Assembly (NCBI RefSeq): GCF_004331455.1
Contig: NZ_SJJR01000017.1
Coordinates: 61,619 to 125,618 of the forward strand
From: Micromonospora zingiberis
GTDB lineage: Bacteria > Actinomycetota > Actinomycetes > Mycobacteriales > Micromonosporaceae
DNA: 64,000 bases
Direction: 5' to 3'
Positions within the stretch are counted from its first letter, which is position 1, and each line of letters opens with the position of its first letter. Made by a program: the position numbers and the translations under genes. Positions 23,857 through 33,672 of this stretch are shown here, piece by piece. Below the pieces are notes generated by a model. The model had not been told where the DNA came from. It saw only the letters and a program-made list of their open reading frames with translations, and did not search any database.

Positions 23857-24828
23857 TCAGTCCCGCCAGCCGCCGGCCCGGTCCCGGGCCTTGAGCCGGA
23901 CCGTCGGCAGGGCCGGCGCGGGCAACGGCGGATCGGGATCGGCGGCGACGGTGCCGAACCGCCGCCCCGCCATCCAGTCCTCGCGGGCGGCCACGATCTC
24001 CTCGTGGTGGCGACCGACGAAGTTCCACCACATCACCAGCGGCTCCTCGAAGGCGGTGCCGCCGAGCAGCATCAGCCGACTGCCCGGCTCGCCCCGCGCG
24101 GTGAACTCGGTGCGTCCGGCGCCGAGCCAGAGCAGGGCCCCCGGCGCCACCCGTACGCCGTCGACCTCGGCGCTGCCGTCGAGCGCCAGCAGCGCGTACT
24201 CGAAGTCGGACCGCAGCGGCAGTCCGACCGGTCCGGCGCCGGCCAGCTCCAACTGCGCGCCGACCAGCGGGGTGTACACCCGGGCGGGCGAGCGCTCGCC
24301 GCCGAGTTCCCCGACGAGCAGGGTCACCGTCAGCTCCCCGTCCTGCCAGCGGGGCAGTCGCGGGTGGTGGACGAAGTCGGCCGGGCCGGACCGGGCCGCG
24401 TCCGGCAGCGCCACCCACAGCTGCACCCCGTGCATCAACGGTGGATGGTCGGCCGGTGATCGCTCGGAGTGTGCGATGCCGTGGCCGGAGGTCATCACGT
24501 TCAGCTGGCCGGGACGGATCGGCTGGACGTTGCCGAGGCTGTCCCGGTGCAGGATCTCGCCGTCGAGCAGCCAGGTCACGGTCTGCAGCCCGGTGTGCGG
24601 ATGCGGCGGCACCTCCATGCCCGGACGCTGCGCGACGTCGTCGGGACCGAAGTGGTCGACGAAACACCAGGCCCCGACCAACCGCCGGCTCCGCTGCGGC
24701 AGCAGCCGCCGGACCGTGGTGTAACGGCCCAGCGGCACGTCGTGGCCCGGCAGCAGGACACTGCCGGGATCGGTGGTCGCCACCCCGGGCGGCCGGGTCT
24801 GCGCGGGCATCGACTCGGTACGCTCCAC
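23857..24828 (-). CDS. Pirin-family protein
   Basis: A 323-aa bicupin. The N-terminal cupin has P-P-H-P-H-T-G-L-Q-T-V-T-W-L near residues 74-87 and G-H-G-I-A-H-S-E near 118, giving the three His and one Glu that bind metal in pirin; the C-terminal pirin domain ends with F-E-E-P-L-V-M-W-W-N-F-V-G-R. Bacterial pirins can be quercetinases or regulate enzymes such as pyruvate dehydrogenase. GTG 24828 is given; ATG 24810 is possible. It stands alone on the minus strand. Confidence 0.92.
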   Translation of the reverse strand: MERTESMPAQTRPPGVATTDPGSVLLPGHDVPLGRYTTVRRLLPQRSRRLVGAWCFVDHFGPDDVAQRPGMEVPPHPHTGLQTVTWLLDGEILHRDSLGNVQPIRPGQLNVMTSGHGIAHSERSPADHPPLMHGVQLWVALPDAARSGPADFVHHPRLPRWQDGELTVTLLVGELGGERSPARVYTPLVGAQLELAGAGPVGLPLRSDFEYALLALDGSAEVDGVRVAPGALLWLGAGRTEFTARGEPGSRLMLLGGTAFEEPLVMWWNFVGRHHEEIVAAREDWMAGRRFGTVAADPDPPLPAPALPTVRLKARDRAGGWRD

Positions 24829-24873
24829 GAGCCGACTCTACGCCCGGGACCGATCCGTCATCGGTGGCTGGCG

Positions 24874-25791
24874 TCACCCCCGACGTACGGTGACCAGGTG
24901 TGCCCCGGCGACGAGGTCGAGGAAGACCCGGTCGGCCGAGTGACCCCAGCCCGGTGATTCGACCACCGTCGCGGCGGGCATCCCGCCGTGTCGTTCGTCG
25001 TACACCTGCACCGCCCCGGCCCCCGCGTTGGCCCGCACCCGGACCGGGGCACCACCGACAACCGTGACGTCGAGGAGGTTCACCCCACCGGTCACCCGCA
25101 CCACGAGCCCTCCGGTGGGCCGGGGCAGCCGCAGCTCGGTACGGGTGGCGCCACCGGCGAACTCCAGGTCGGACAGCCGGCCGGCGGTGAGATCGAGCCG
25201 GCGGTCGGTGGCACCGCCGGTGATCCGCAGCCCCCAGGTGACCCGGGAGTTGAGCAGCACCTCGACCTCACCCGGCCCGTCCCCGTCGCGCGGTAGCCGC
25301 AGCCGCAGCCGGTCGCCGGCCAATTCCGGGCGGGGTCGCGCGTCGGATTCGGCCGGGCTGGTGATCCGGTACAACTCCTCCCCCAGGTCCGCCAGCCGCA
25401 GGTCGAACCGGGTCACCCCGTCGACCAGCTCGAAGGTGGCGCGTTGTCGGCCGTCCCGCGGCGCGGTCCGCACCTCCTCCGGGCGCTCCGCCGCCGCCCG
25501 GGCCGCACCGCCCAGCCCGCTGGTGCCCTCGGGCTCGGCGGTGACCGGCGGCGGTGGACCGTCCCCGGTGAAGACCAGGCCGAGCCGGTGCGGGTCGGAC
25601 AGGATCACCACCACGGCGGTCGCACCGAGCCCCAGCACCACGACTGCGGCGGCGGCCAGCAGCCGCGCCCCGACCGACCAGGTCGGCCCGGCGGAGCCGT
25701 CGTCGGATGCGGCCGGCGGCGTCGGGTCCGGCCCCGTCGACTCCGGCTCGGGGGTTGTCGGACAGTTCGCGTTCTCCTGCGACTCGACCAT
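24874..25791 (-). CDS. Single-pass membrane protein with extracytoplasmic beta-rich domain
   Basis: A 305-aa protein. A Pro/Ser/Asp-rich cytoplasmic head of 40 residues is followed by one membrane helix (about 43-64, L-L-A-A-A-A-V-V-V-L-G-L-G) and an outside part of 240 residues. The outside part contains repeated short strands of the form G-G-A-T-x-R-x-L-x-L and V-T-G-G-V-N-L-L-D-V-T-V-V-G-G, which look like a right-handed beta-helix or toastrack-like stack. No catalytic motif is visible. Function unknown; envelope sensing or adhesion is possible. Its 5' end faces the gdhA promoter region. Confidence 0.7.
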   Translation of the reverse strand: MVESQENANCPTTPEPESTGPDPTPPAASDDGSAGPTWSVGARLLAAAAVVVLGLGATAVVVILSDPHRLGLVFTGDGPPPPVTAEPEGTSGLGGAARAAAERPEEVRTAPRDGRQRATFELVDGVTRFDLRLADLGEELYRITSPAESDARPRPELAGDRLRLRLPRDGDGPGEVEVLLNSRVTWGLRITGGATDRRLDLTAGRLSDLEFAGGATRTELRLPRPTGGLVVRVTGGVNLLDVTVVGGAPVRVRANAGAGAVQVYDERHGGMPAATVVESPGWGHSADRVFLDLVAGAHLVTVRRG

Positions 25792-26012
25792 GCCACGTCC
25801 CCTTCCACGGTCCCCTACCAGCAGACACGCACCGAAGGGCGGGATGGATCAGTCAGCGTGGCGCCGAATGCGAGCGGTCACCGGATCGGCCGTCTCCGCA
25901 CGGCGGTGAACCGGACGGCGGTGACGGCCCGTATTCGGGGGCACCGTCGCCGCGGCGACGGCGAGAGGTGGCAACGACGCCACACCTCGAAACCGGAAGG
26001 GACGTGTCGGTG

Positions 26013-27350
<1,338 letters not shown>

Positions 27351-27363
27351 TCGGGGCCGGGCG

Positions 27364-27405
27364 ACGGCCGGTGCCCGCCGGACGAATCCGACGGGCACCG
27401 GCCGT
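27364..27405. terminator. Bidirectional terminator hairpin
   Basis: ACGGCCGGTGCCCG (27364-27377) pairs perfectly with CGGGCACCGGCCGT (27392-27405), and CGGA/TCCG continues the stem to a 4-base loop (CGAA). It lies 14 bp after gdhA and 27 bp before the stop of the convergent surface-protein gene, so it can end both transcripts. Confidence 0.9.
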
Positions 27406-27431
27406 GGTACGGGCGTTACCGGAGTGCTGGA

Positions 27432-28061
27432 TCAGCGTGCGCTGCCCGTTCCGAACCGGTTACGCCGTCGCCAGAGCATCGTGCCGAGCAGCATCGCGCC
27501 ACCCGCCGCGACGAGGCCGCCACCGATCTTCATCGGGGTGCCGAGGCTGCTACCGGTGACCGGCAGGTGCGGCTTCTTCTTGGGCAGCACCCGCAGTTCG
27601 GTCGAGGCGCTGCGGCCCGACGCCCGCCCGGTGGCGGTGAAGGTGAGCAGGCCCGTCACCGACGGCGTGTACCGGCGGGTGAAGACGCCGTTGCCGTTCG
27701 TCCGAGCGGTGAAGCTGCTGGGTGCCGCGGCCTGGAAGGCCACCGGCACCATGGCGACCGTGCTGCCGTCGCTGAGGCGGGCGGTGCCGAAGGCGGGCGC
27801 GGCGAGCGGCTGCACCGAAACCGTGATGTCGACCGTCTCGTTCGGCCCGAAGGTGCGGCCGGTGAGCACGACCGTCTCGCCCAGGAAGATGGTCGGGCGG
27901 TTCACCGTCAGCGAGGCGAGTACCGGCGGGTACGGCGGTGGTTGGGGCGGATCGGTCACTCCGGGCGACGGCGGCGGCTGTGGCGCCGCCCCCGCCACCG
28001 CCGGCACGGCCACTACGGCCAGTCCGACCGTGAGCGCCATGATGATGCGGGAAATCCGCAT
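27432..28061 (-). CDS. Secreted surface protein with LPVTG sortase signal
   Basis: A 209-aa protein. It has a signal peptide (M-R-I-S-R-I-I then a hydrophobic core, cleavage expected after A-G-A-A near residue 27), a Pro-rich spacer, an Ig-like or transglutaminase-like beta domain with E-T-V-V-L-T-G-R-T-F-G-P-N-E-T-V-D-I, and a C-terminal cell-wall sorting signal: L-P-V-T-G at 166-170, a hydrophobic stretch, then W-R-R-R-N-R. A sortase would link it to peptidoglycan. ATG 28061 follows AGGAGGGA. It lies 13 bp after the DUF4012 gene, so the two form an operon. No sortase gene is in the window. Confidence 0.87.
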   Translation of the reverse strand: MRISRIIMALTVGLAVVAVPAVAGAAPQPPPSPGVTDPPQPPPYPPVLASLTVNRPTIFLGETVVLTGRTFGPNETVDITVSVQPLAAPAFGTARLSDGSTVAMVPVAFQAAAPSSFTARTNGNGVFTRRYTPSVTGLLTFTATGRASGRSASTELRVLPKKKPHLPVTGSSLGTPMKIGGGLVAAGGAMLLGTMLWRRRNRFGTGSAR

Positions 28062-28074
28062 GTCTCGTTCCCTC

Positions 28075-29868
28075 CTACTGAGAACAGCTAGGTGCGGTGA
28101 CAACTTGGGTGGTCCATGGGGTGGCGGTCGGGGTCAGCCACAGTTGGGCATCACCACTGCCCGTCTTGCCGGTGAGCAGGGAGACCTCCAGGGTCTTGCG
28201 TGCACCCGGGCCGACCTCGACGTTCACGGTCGCCACCTGCCGACGCCGTTCGGTGCCGGTGGCGACCGCGGTTTCGGCCCCGTCGAGGCGGCTGTCGAGC
28301 ACCGCCCCGCCGGCCGGCCCGTACACCGAGACCAGGGTCCGGACGCTGTACGGGTCTCCTGACCTGGCCAGGCCGAGGACCGACCTGCTGAGCCCGGACG
28401 CAGGTGCGGTCGACCGCAACGTCACCCGCAGGCTCAGTTCGCGCCGGCCGTCCGCGTGGCAGTCGCCGACCGTCAGGTCCGCGCTCTGCCGCAGGTAGTA
28501 GCCGAGCTTCGCGCCGCTGCCGTCGTTGAGGAAAACGCCGACGGTCGGCACGGCGTCCTGTTCCGGAAGGATTCCGGTCATCCGGCTGTCGCCGAAGGTT
28601 CGTTGTTCTTCCGGACGGGCACTCCAGAACAATATCCGACGTTCCTGCACAGAACGGTCAAAAGCGGCAAGTAGCCCATTAGTGGCTATCTTGCGGGCAA
28701 AAAGGGCGTCGAACACGGCGGCGGAGGCGGCGGCGAAGAAGGTGTCCTGGTCGGCCGGGTCCATCCGTTGATAGGTGTCGCTGAGCAGCACCTTCACCGC
28801 GTTGTCGGCGGTCAGCTCGACCCCGGAGGGAACCCGGACCGGGCCGGTCGCCCGCAACAGGTACGACAGCGCCACCGGGTCCACGGCGAGCACCCCGTCG
28901 ACGGTGTCTGCGGTGCTGCGCCGGTACATCTCGCGGTACAGCGCGGCAGCCGTCGGGAAATGTGGCGTGAGGTTCACGTCGGCGGGATAGATGCCGGGCA
29001 GATCGCCCCAGAGGGCACGCACCTCCGCCGGCACCTTCAGCGGTTTGGTGAAGGCGTCGAAACTCGCCGAGCTGGCCTGCGCCCCCATCTTGAGTCGGCC
29101 CTTGTTCGCCTCGATCACCGCGTACGCACCGAACATGCCGCCGGTGGCCCGCAACTCGGCGGGATTCTGCGACACCAGCAGGTACCGGCGCGGGCCGTCG
29201 GCGCCGAGCAGTGGCGGCAACAGCCGGCTGGCCCGGTCCGCTGCCGAGGTCAGCTCCGCCAGCCGGTCGATCTCGCCACGCAACCGGACCACCGCCTGCC
29301 GGACCTGGCCGACCAGCCGGTCGTCGGGAATGGCGGCCAACTCCGACCTGGTCCGCCGCACCGTCGCGTCCACCTCGCCCAACTGGGCGGTGACGGCGTG
29401 CAGTTCGGACACGTCCAACCGGCCCTCGCTGGGCACCAGGCCACCGAGGTCGACCTGCAACAGCGCCGGAAACGCCTGCCGGGCCAGGTCGTCGATGGCG
29501 ATGGCGATCTGCCGTACGGCCGAGAGGTTGCTGCCGGCGTACGGCACCTGCCGGCCCAGCCACCAACCGGGGTCACCGGTGGCACGGCGGGCCGCGCCCG
29601 ACTGTTCCTGCAGGGCGGCGAGCGTACGCTGCGCGCGGGCGGTGTCCCCGCCCACCAGGTGTCCACTCAGCTCACCGGCCAACCCGGCGGCATTGACCAG
29701 GTGGGCGCGGGCCTGCCAGCCCCGAAAGCCCACCCAACCGGCGACACCGAGCAGCAACGAGCCGACCACCAGTGAGCTGAGCAGGACGCGACGCAGTCGG
29801 GCACGCCGGCGTCGGCGGGACCGACTCCGCCGAGGCGAGCTGTCACTCTCCGTCACGCCATACCTCAT
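28075..29868 (-). CDS. DUF4012 membrane-anchored protein
   Basis: A 597-aa protein. An Arg-rich head (residues 10-27) precedes one membrane helix (about 28-50); the rest is outside. The region P-R-R-Y-L-L-V-S-Q-N-P-A-E-L-R-A-T-G-G-M-F-G-A-Y near 230-250 is the DUF4012 hallmark, and D-G-V-L-A-V-D-P-V-A-L-S-Y-L-L, A-D-N-A-V-K-V-L-L-S-D-T-Y and G-Y-Y-L-R-Q follow as usual. DUF4012 proteins occur in polysaccharide and surface-protein loci of actinobacteria; the molecular role is unknown, with weak similarity to LytR-CpsA-Psr-type loci suspected from context. It is upstream of the LPVTG protein gene in one operon. Confidence 0.88.
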   Translation of the reverse strand: MRYGVTESDSSPRRSRSRRRRRARLRRVLLSSLVVGSLLLGVAGWVGFRGWQARAHLVNAAGLAGELSGHLVGGDTARAQRTLAALQEQSGAARRATGDPGWWLGRQVPYAGSNLSAVRQIAIAIDDLARQAFPALLQVDLGGLVPSEGRLDVSELHAVTAQLGEVDATVRRTRSELAAIPDDRLVGQVRQAVVRLRGEIDRLAELTSAADRASRLLPPLLGADGPRRYLLVSQNPAELRATGGMFGAYAVIEANKGRLKMGAQASSASFDAFTKPLKVPAEVRALWGDLPGIYPADVNLTPHFPTAAALYREMYRRSTADTVDGVLAVDPVALSYLLRATGPVRVPSGVELTADNAVKVLLSDTYQRMDPADQDTFFAAASAAVFDALFARKIATNGLLAAFDRSVQERRILFWSARPEEQRTFGDSRMTGILPEQDAVPTVGVFLNDGSGAKLGYYLRQSADLTVGDCHADGRRELSLRVTLRSTAPASGLSRSVLGLARSGDPYSVRTLVSVYGPAGGAVLDSRLDGAETAVATGTERRRQVATVNVEVGPGARKTLEVSLLTGKTGSGDAQLWLTPTATPWTTQVVTAPSCSQ

Positions 29869-29940
29869 TTCCCGCGATTTGGACAGACGGTCACATAGTT
29901 CTAACAGTTGACGACTGGTTTGGGTGCGTTAATGCCCTAC

Positions 29941-31194
29941 TCAGCCGTTATGAGGCTGTCGTTCGCTCTGACCGTTTTGCCGCAGGCCACCGGTCGCCGC
30001 CTCCCGCAGCAACTGCTCGATCCGGTCCACGCCCCCCGGCAACGACATGTCCCGCAGGTACGCCTCCCGGCCGCGGCGGCCCATCTCGGCCCGAGCGGGC
30101 GGGGGTATCGTCGCGGCGAGCCAGAACCGGTCCGCCAGGCTGGCCCAGTCCTCCGGCGGACAGGACAGTCCCGCCCGGGCCCGTTCCACCAGGGCGGCGG
30201 TGTCGCCGCCGGCGGAGGCCACCACCGGCACACCGCAGGACAGCGCCGCCTGGAGCTTGCCCGGCACGGTGCTGCGCAGCGCGGGCAGGTCCCGCAGCAT
30301 GATCAGTTGATAGTCGGCGGCGGCGTACAGCTCCGGCATGTCCAGTGGGGAACGTCGGTCGACGAACCGGACGTTGTCGGCGCGCAACTCGGCGGCGAGC
30401 CCCCGCACCCGCCGCTCGTCCGCGCCCGAACCCACCAGGACCAGATCCATGGTGTTCTCCAGCGCCACCGCCGCCCGTACCGCTGTCTCCAGGCCCTGCC
30501 GCACCCCGATGGTGCCGGCGTGCATCACCACGCACCGCTCGTCACGGCGGACCAGCCCGCGCGCGGCGGAACCGGCCGGCGCCGGCCGGAAGATCCGCTC
30601 GTCGGTCCAGTTGAGCACCACCCGGACCCGGGACGGGTCGGCGCCGACCGCGACCACCGCGTCACGCAGCGACGGCGCGCTCACCGCGATCGCGCTGGCG
30701 GCCCGGTAGGTCCTGGTCATCGCGGCGCGGACCCGGGCCGCCCACCTGCCGTCGTCGCTGTCCTCCGGCGCCTGCTCCGTCCACACGTCCGGCACGTGCA
30801 GGACGGCCGGCACCCGACCGAGCAGCCGCAGCAGCGTCGCCGAGGCGAACGCCGTCGCCGGTGGCTGGTGCACGTAGAGAACGTCCACATCGGCGAGATA
30901 CCGTCGCCCGACGAGCGCGGCGCTGCCGGCGAAGGAGAGCCAGGAGGCCATCCTCGGCCGTACGCCCCCGTCACCGGTGCTGTACCGGGGCACCCGCCGC
31001 ACCGTCAGTCCCCGGCTGCGGGTCTCGTGCCGCCAGCGCTGCCGCCAGCCCGGATAGACGTGCCCACCGGGATAGTCGGGAAAGCCGGTCAGCACCCGCA
31101 CCTCGTGGCCGCGCGCGGCCAACTCCTCGGCCAGGCTGCCCGGGATGAACGCGGGTTCGGGCGGAAAGTGATACGTCAGGATGCCGATCCGCAT
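29941..31194 (-). CDS. GT4-family glycosyltransferase
   Basis: A 417-aa GT-B glycosyltransferase that would add a sugar from a nucleotide donor to a lipid-linked acceptor on the inner face of the membrane. N-terminal I-L-T-Y-H-F-P-P-E-P with G-S-L-A-E-E-L-A-A-R-G-H-E-V is typical of WbuB-like GT4 proteins; the C-terminal domain has M-H-A-G-T-I-G-V-R-Q-G-L near 235, L-V-G-S-G-A-D-E and a donor-site region L-R-S-T-V-P-G-K-L-Q-A-A-L-S-C-G-V-P-V-V-A near 335. It is divergent from the tyrosine phosphatase gene (126-bp gap) and belongs to the exopolysaccharide region. Confidence 0.9.
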   Translation of the reverse strand: MRIGILTYHFPPEPAFIPGSLAEELAARGHEVRVLTGFPDYPGGHVYPGWRQRWRHETRSRGLTVRRVPRYSTGDGGVRPRMASWLSFAGSAALVGRRYLADVDVLYVHQPPATAFASATLLRLLGRVPAVLHVPDVWTEQAPEDSDDGRWAARVRAAMTRTYRAASAIAVSAPSLRDAVVAVGADPSRVRVVLNWTDERIFRPAPAGSAARGLVRRDERCVVMHAGTIGVRQGLETAVRAAVALENTMDLVLVGSGADERRVRGLAAELRADNVRFVDRRSPLDMPELYAAADYQLIMLRDLPALRSTVPGKLQAALSCGVPVVASAGGDTAALVERARAGLSCPPEDWASLADRFWLAATIPPPARAEMGRRGREAYLRDMSLPGGVDRIEQLLREAATGGLRQNGQSERQPHNG

Positions 31195-31320
31195 CGGGAC
31201 ACCCCCGCCCCCGCCCGGCCCGGCGCGGCGTACGTGACGGTGGGCGTCACGTACGATGCCGGCAACCCCTCCCCCGCTGCGGCGCCACCATGCGCGACCG
31301 CCTCGTCGAGAGGGTTTCCG

Positions 31321-31875
31321 ATGGTCAACGGAGTCTTGTTCGTCTGCCACGCCAACCTGTGCCGGTCGCCGATGGCCGAGTACACGGCGCGCCGGATGCT
31401 GGCCGGACGGCCGGTGACGGTCGCCAGCGCTGGCACGGACGCGGTGGCGGACCGGCCCATGCATCCGTACGCGGCGGAGATCGTCGCCGAGACCGGTGCC
31501 GAGCCGGCGGACTTCCGGACCCGGCAGTTGGCCCCGGAGCACCTGACCGACGCGGTGCTGGTGCTGACCGCGACCCGGCGCCAACGCTCGATCTGTACCG
31601 CGCTGGCGCCGGCGGCGCTGCACCGGACGTTCACCCTGCGCCAGTTCGGCCGGCTCGCCGCGGCCGTCGAACCGCCGCTGACCGAACAGGACGATCCGTT
31701 GACCGCGGCGGTGGCCGCCGCCACCCTGGCCCGGGGACGGCTGCAACCCGCGCCCGGGGACGCCGACGACCTGCCCGACCCGGTCGCCGGCACGGCCGAG
31801 GACTTCCGGCGCTGCGCGGAGGAGATCGAGCGGTCCCTGCGACCGTTGGCGGTGCTCATCGAGACAGCCGGGTGA
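31321..31875 (+). CDS. Low-molecular-weight protein-tyrosine phosphatase (Wzb-type)
   Basis: A 184-aa phosphatase. The P-loop is C-H-A-N-L-C-R-S-P at residues 9-17, which keeps the C-x5-R of the family but has H-A in place of the usual T-G before the Asn. The general acid is expected in D-D-L-P-D-P near residue 155. It likely dephosphorylates the tyrosine autokinase encoded on the opposite strand, as in Wzb/Wzc and PtpA-type pairs that control polysaccharide export. ATG 31321 follows GAGAGGG. Its last 20 bp overlap the 3' end of the kinase gene in antisense. Confidence 0.9.
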   Translation: MVNGVLFVCHANLCRSPMAEYTARRMLAGRPVTVASAGTDAVADRPMHPYAAEIVAETGAEPADFRTRQLAPEHLTDAVLVLTATRRQRSICTALAPAALHRTFTLRQFGRLAAAVEPPLTEQDDPLTAAVAAATLARGRLQPAPGDADDLPDPVAGTAEDFRRCAEEIERSLRPLAVLIETAG

Positions 31876-33313
31876 GTTCCTGGGTGTGGTCGACCGGCTG
31901 ACCGGCGCTGCCACGCTCGGCGTGCCGGCCGGCCGAGGACCGCCCCTTCGGCACCGATGACGTGCCCGCCATCACCCGGTACGCCTCGTACTGGTAGGCC
32001 TCGGTCTTGGGCACTCGCGCCATGTTCAGCACACAGCCGAGCAGCCGTACGGAGACCGAGTGCAGGGCCCGGGCCGCCGTGGCCACCTGCGCCCGCGAGG
32101 TGCGTCCCTGCTGGCTGACGAGCAGGGCACCGTCGGCCTGCACGGCGACCACCACACCGTCGGTGACCGCGAGCAGCGGGGCGGTGTCGATGATCACGAT
32201 GTCGGCCGACTCGCGCAACGCCAGCAGCAGGTCCGACATGGCCTTGGAGCCGAGCAGTTCACTCGGGTTGGGCGGCGCCGAACCGCTGGGCAGCACGAGC
32301 AGCGACTTGTCGCCCCACCGCTGGACCACGTCGCCGACATGCACGTCGCCGACCAGCACGTCGGTCAGCCCGACCCCGGAGTCGATGCCCAGGTAGTGGC
32401 CGACCTTGGGCCGACGCAGATCGGCGTCGACCAGCAGGACCCGCCAGCCCGCCTCGGCCAGGGCGATCGCCAGGTTGCACGACAGGGTGGTCTTGCCCTC
32501 CCCCTGCAGGGCGCTGGTGACGGCGATGACCCGCGCCGGCTCGTGCACGTCGACGAAGCGCAGGTTGGTCCGTAGCTTCCGGATCGCCTCGGCACGGGCC
32601 GAGGTCGCGGCGTCCCCGACGATCAGAGGTGCCACCCGGGCGTTGCCGTCGATCGGGATCTCGCCGAGCAGCGGGCTGCCGGTGACCCGGCGCAGCGCGG
32701 CGGCGTCGCGCAGCCGGACGTCGGCCATGCCGCGCAGAACCGCCAGGCCGACGCCGGCCAGCAGGCCGAGCAGGACGCCGATGGCGGTGTTGCGGATCGG
32801 CTGCGGGGAGACCGGGCTGGGGGTCACCCGGGGCCCGCTGACCACCTCGATCTTGATCGGCCCGGCGCTGCCATCCGGTTTGGTCTCCACCTTCTGGACG
32901 AGTTCGACGAAGTTCGCCGCGAGCGCCTCGGTGATCCGCAGCGCCCGGGTCTGGTCGGTGTCGGTCACCGAGGCCCGCAGCAGGACGGTGCCGTTCTCGG
33001 TGGAGGTGCTCACCCGACGCTGGATCTCCTCAGCGGTCAGGCCGAGCTGACGATCGGCCGCCGCGCTCTGCGCCAGCCGGTCGCTGGTCAGCAGTTCGGC
33101 GTACGACTTCACGCGTTGCTGGAGAAAGAGGCCACCCTGGTAGGCGTCGGCGACGCCCTGGCTCGGGGTGGTCACGAAGAAGGTGACCGAGGCGACGTAG
33201 CGGGGCTGCGCCCGGACCGTGATCAGAGCGGTCACGCCGAGGGCCACCATGACGGTGACCAGGACGATCCACCAGTGCTGTCGCACAAGACGCAGCTGGC
33301 GCAACAGGTCCAT
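31856..33313 (-). CDS. Polysaccharide chain-length determinant / bacterial tyrosine autokinase (Wzz-CpsD fusion)
   Basis: A 485-aa BY-kinase. A Wzz-type N-terminal half has membrane helices at about 15-37 and 175-197 around an outside domain; the C-terminal kinase half has Walker A in L-Q-G-E-G-K-T-T-L near 269, Walker A' V-L-L-V-D-A-D-L-R-R-P and Walker B V-I-I-D-T-A-P. A C-terminal tyrosine cluster E-A-Y-Q-Y-E-A-Y is the likely autophosphorylation site. It should control export and length of a surface polysaccharide in step with the phosphatase encoded opposite. The 359-bp gap upstream is AT-rich and probably holds the promoter. Confidence 0.92.
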   Translation of the reverse strand: MDLLRQLRLVRQHWWIVLVTVMVALGVTALITVRAQPRYVASVTFFVTTPSQGVADAYQGGLFLQQRVKSYAELLTSDRLAQSAAADRQLGLTAEEIQRRVSTSTENGTVLLRASVTDTDQTRALRITEALAANFVELVQKVETKPDGSAGPIKIEVVSGPRVTPSPVSPQPIRNTAIGVLLGLLAGVGLAVLRGMADVRLRDAAALRRVTGSPLLGEIPIDGNARVAPLIVGDAATSARAEAIRKLRTNLRFVDVHEPARVIAVTSALQGEGKTTLSCNLAIALAEAGWRVLLVDADLRRPKVGHYLGIDSGVGLTDVLVGDVHVGDVVQRWGDKSLLVLPSGSAPPNPSELLGSKAMSDLLLALRESADIVIIDTAPLLAVTDGVVVAVQADGALLVSQQGRTSRAQVATAARALHSVSVRLLGCVLNMARVPKTEAYQYEAYRVMAGTSSVPKGRSSAGRHAERGSAGQPVDHTQELTRLSR

Positions 33314-33672
33314 CAGGCATGCCTCCGGATCGGGGCGGTAACGCCAAAGAACTTCACGAAAACCCCCAAGGTCGACTTAATCTCGTGAAACCATTAAAGC
33401 GGCTTATATGACTTGTGTCCGGAGTTAGGGGTTTTCCTCGCAGAGGACGCACTCCCCTATGCCCAACCGGACCGGGCGTCCGTCGGAATCGCCCTCCGGC
33501 CGGAAATATGCAGTTTCTCGGCCACCGAATCCCCGGTGGCGACGATGTCGGCCGGCTCCCGTTCGCCGCCCTCGCGCCCGGGGCCGGCAGGGGATAAGGT
33601 CATGGCCGGTGTGCCGGGAAGACTGGTCGGCGATGAAGCTGCAACTCGTCAACCGACAGGTGGAACCACCGC
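33314..33672. other. Intergenic region between divergent tyrosine-kinase and nhaA genes
   Basis: About 359 bp with no convincing gene. The part 33345-33430 is among the most AT-rich of the window (TTAATC, ATTAAAG, TTATATGAC) and probably carries the promoter of the minus-strand kinase gene. The nhaA side is GC-rich; AGGTGGAACCACCGC before the ATG gives a weak ribosome site within a short GGTGG/CCACC hairpin. No known riboswitch was recognised. Confidence 0.5.

Noticed and set aside
29908..31320. Upstream extension of the tyrosine phosphatase frame
   Set aside because: It runs opposite the glycosyltransferase gene; the phosphatase fold starts at ATG 31321 with a ribosome site.
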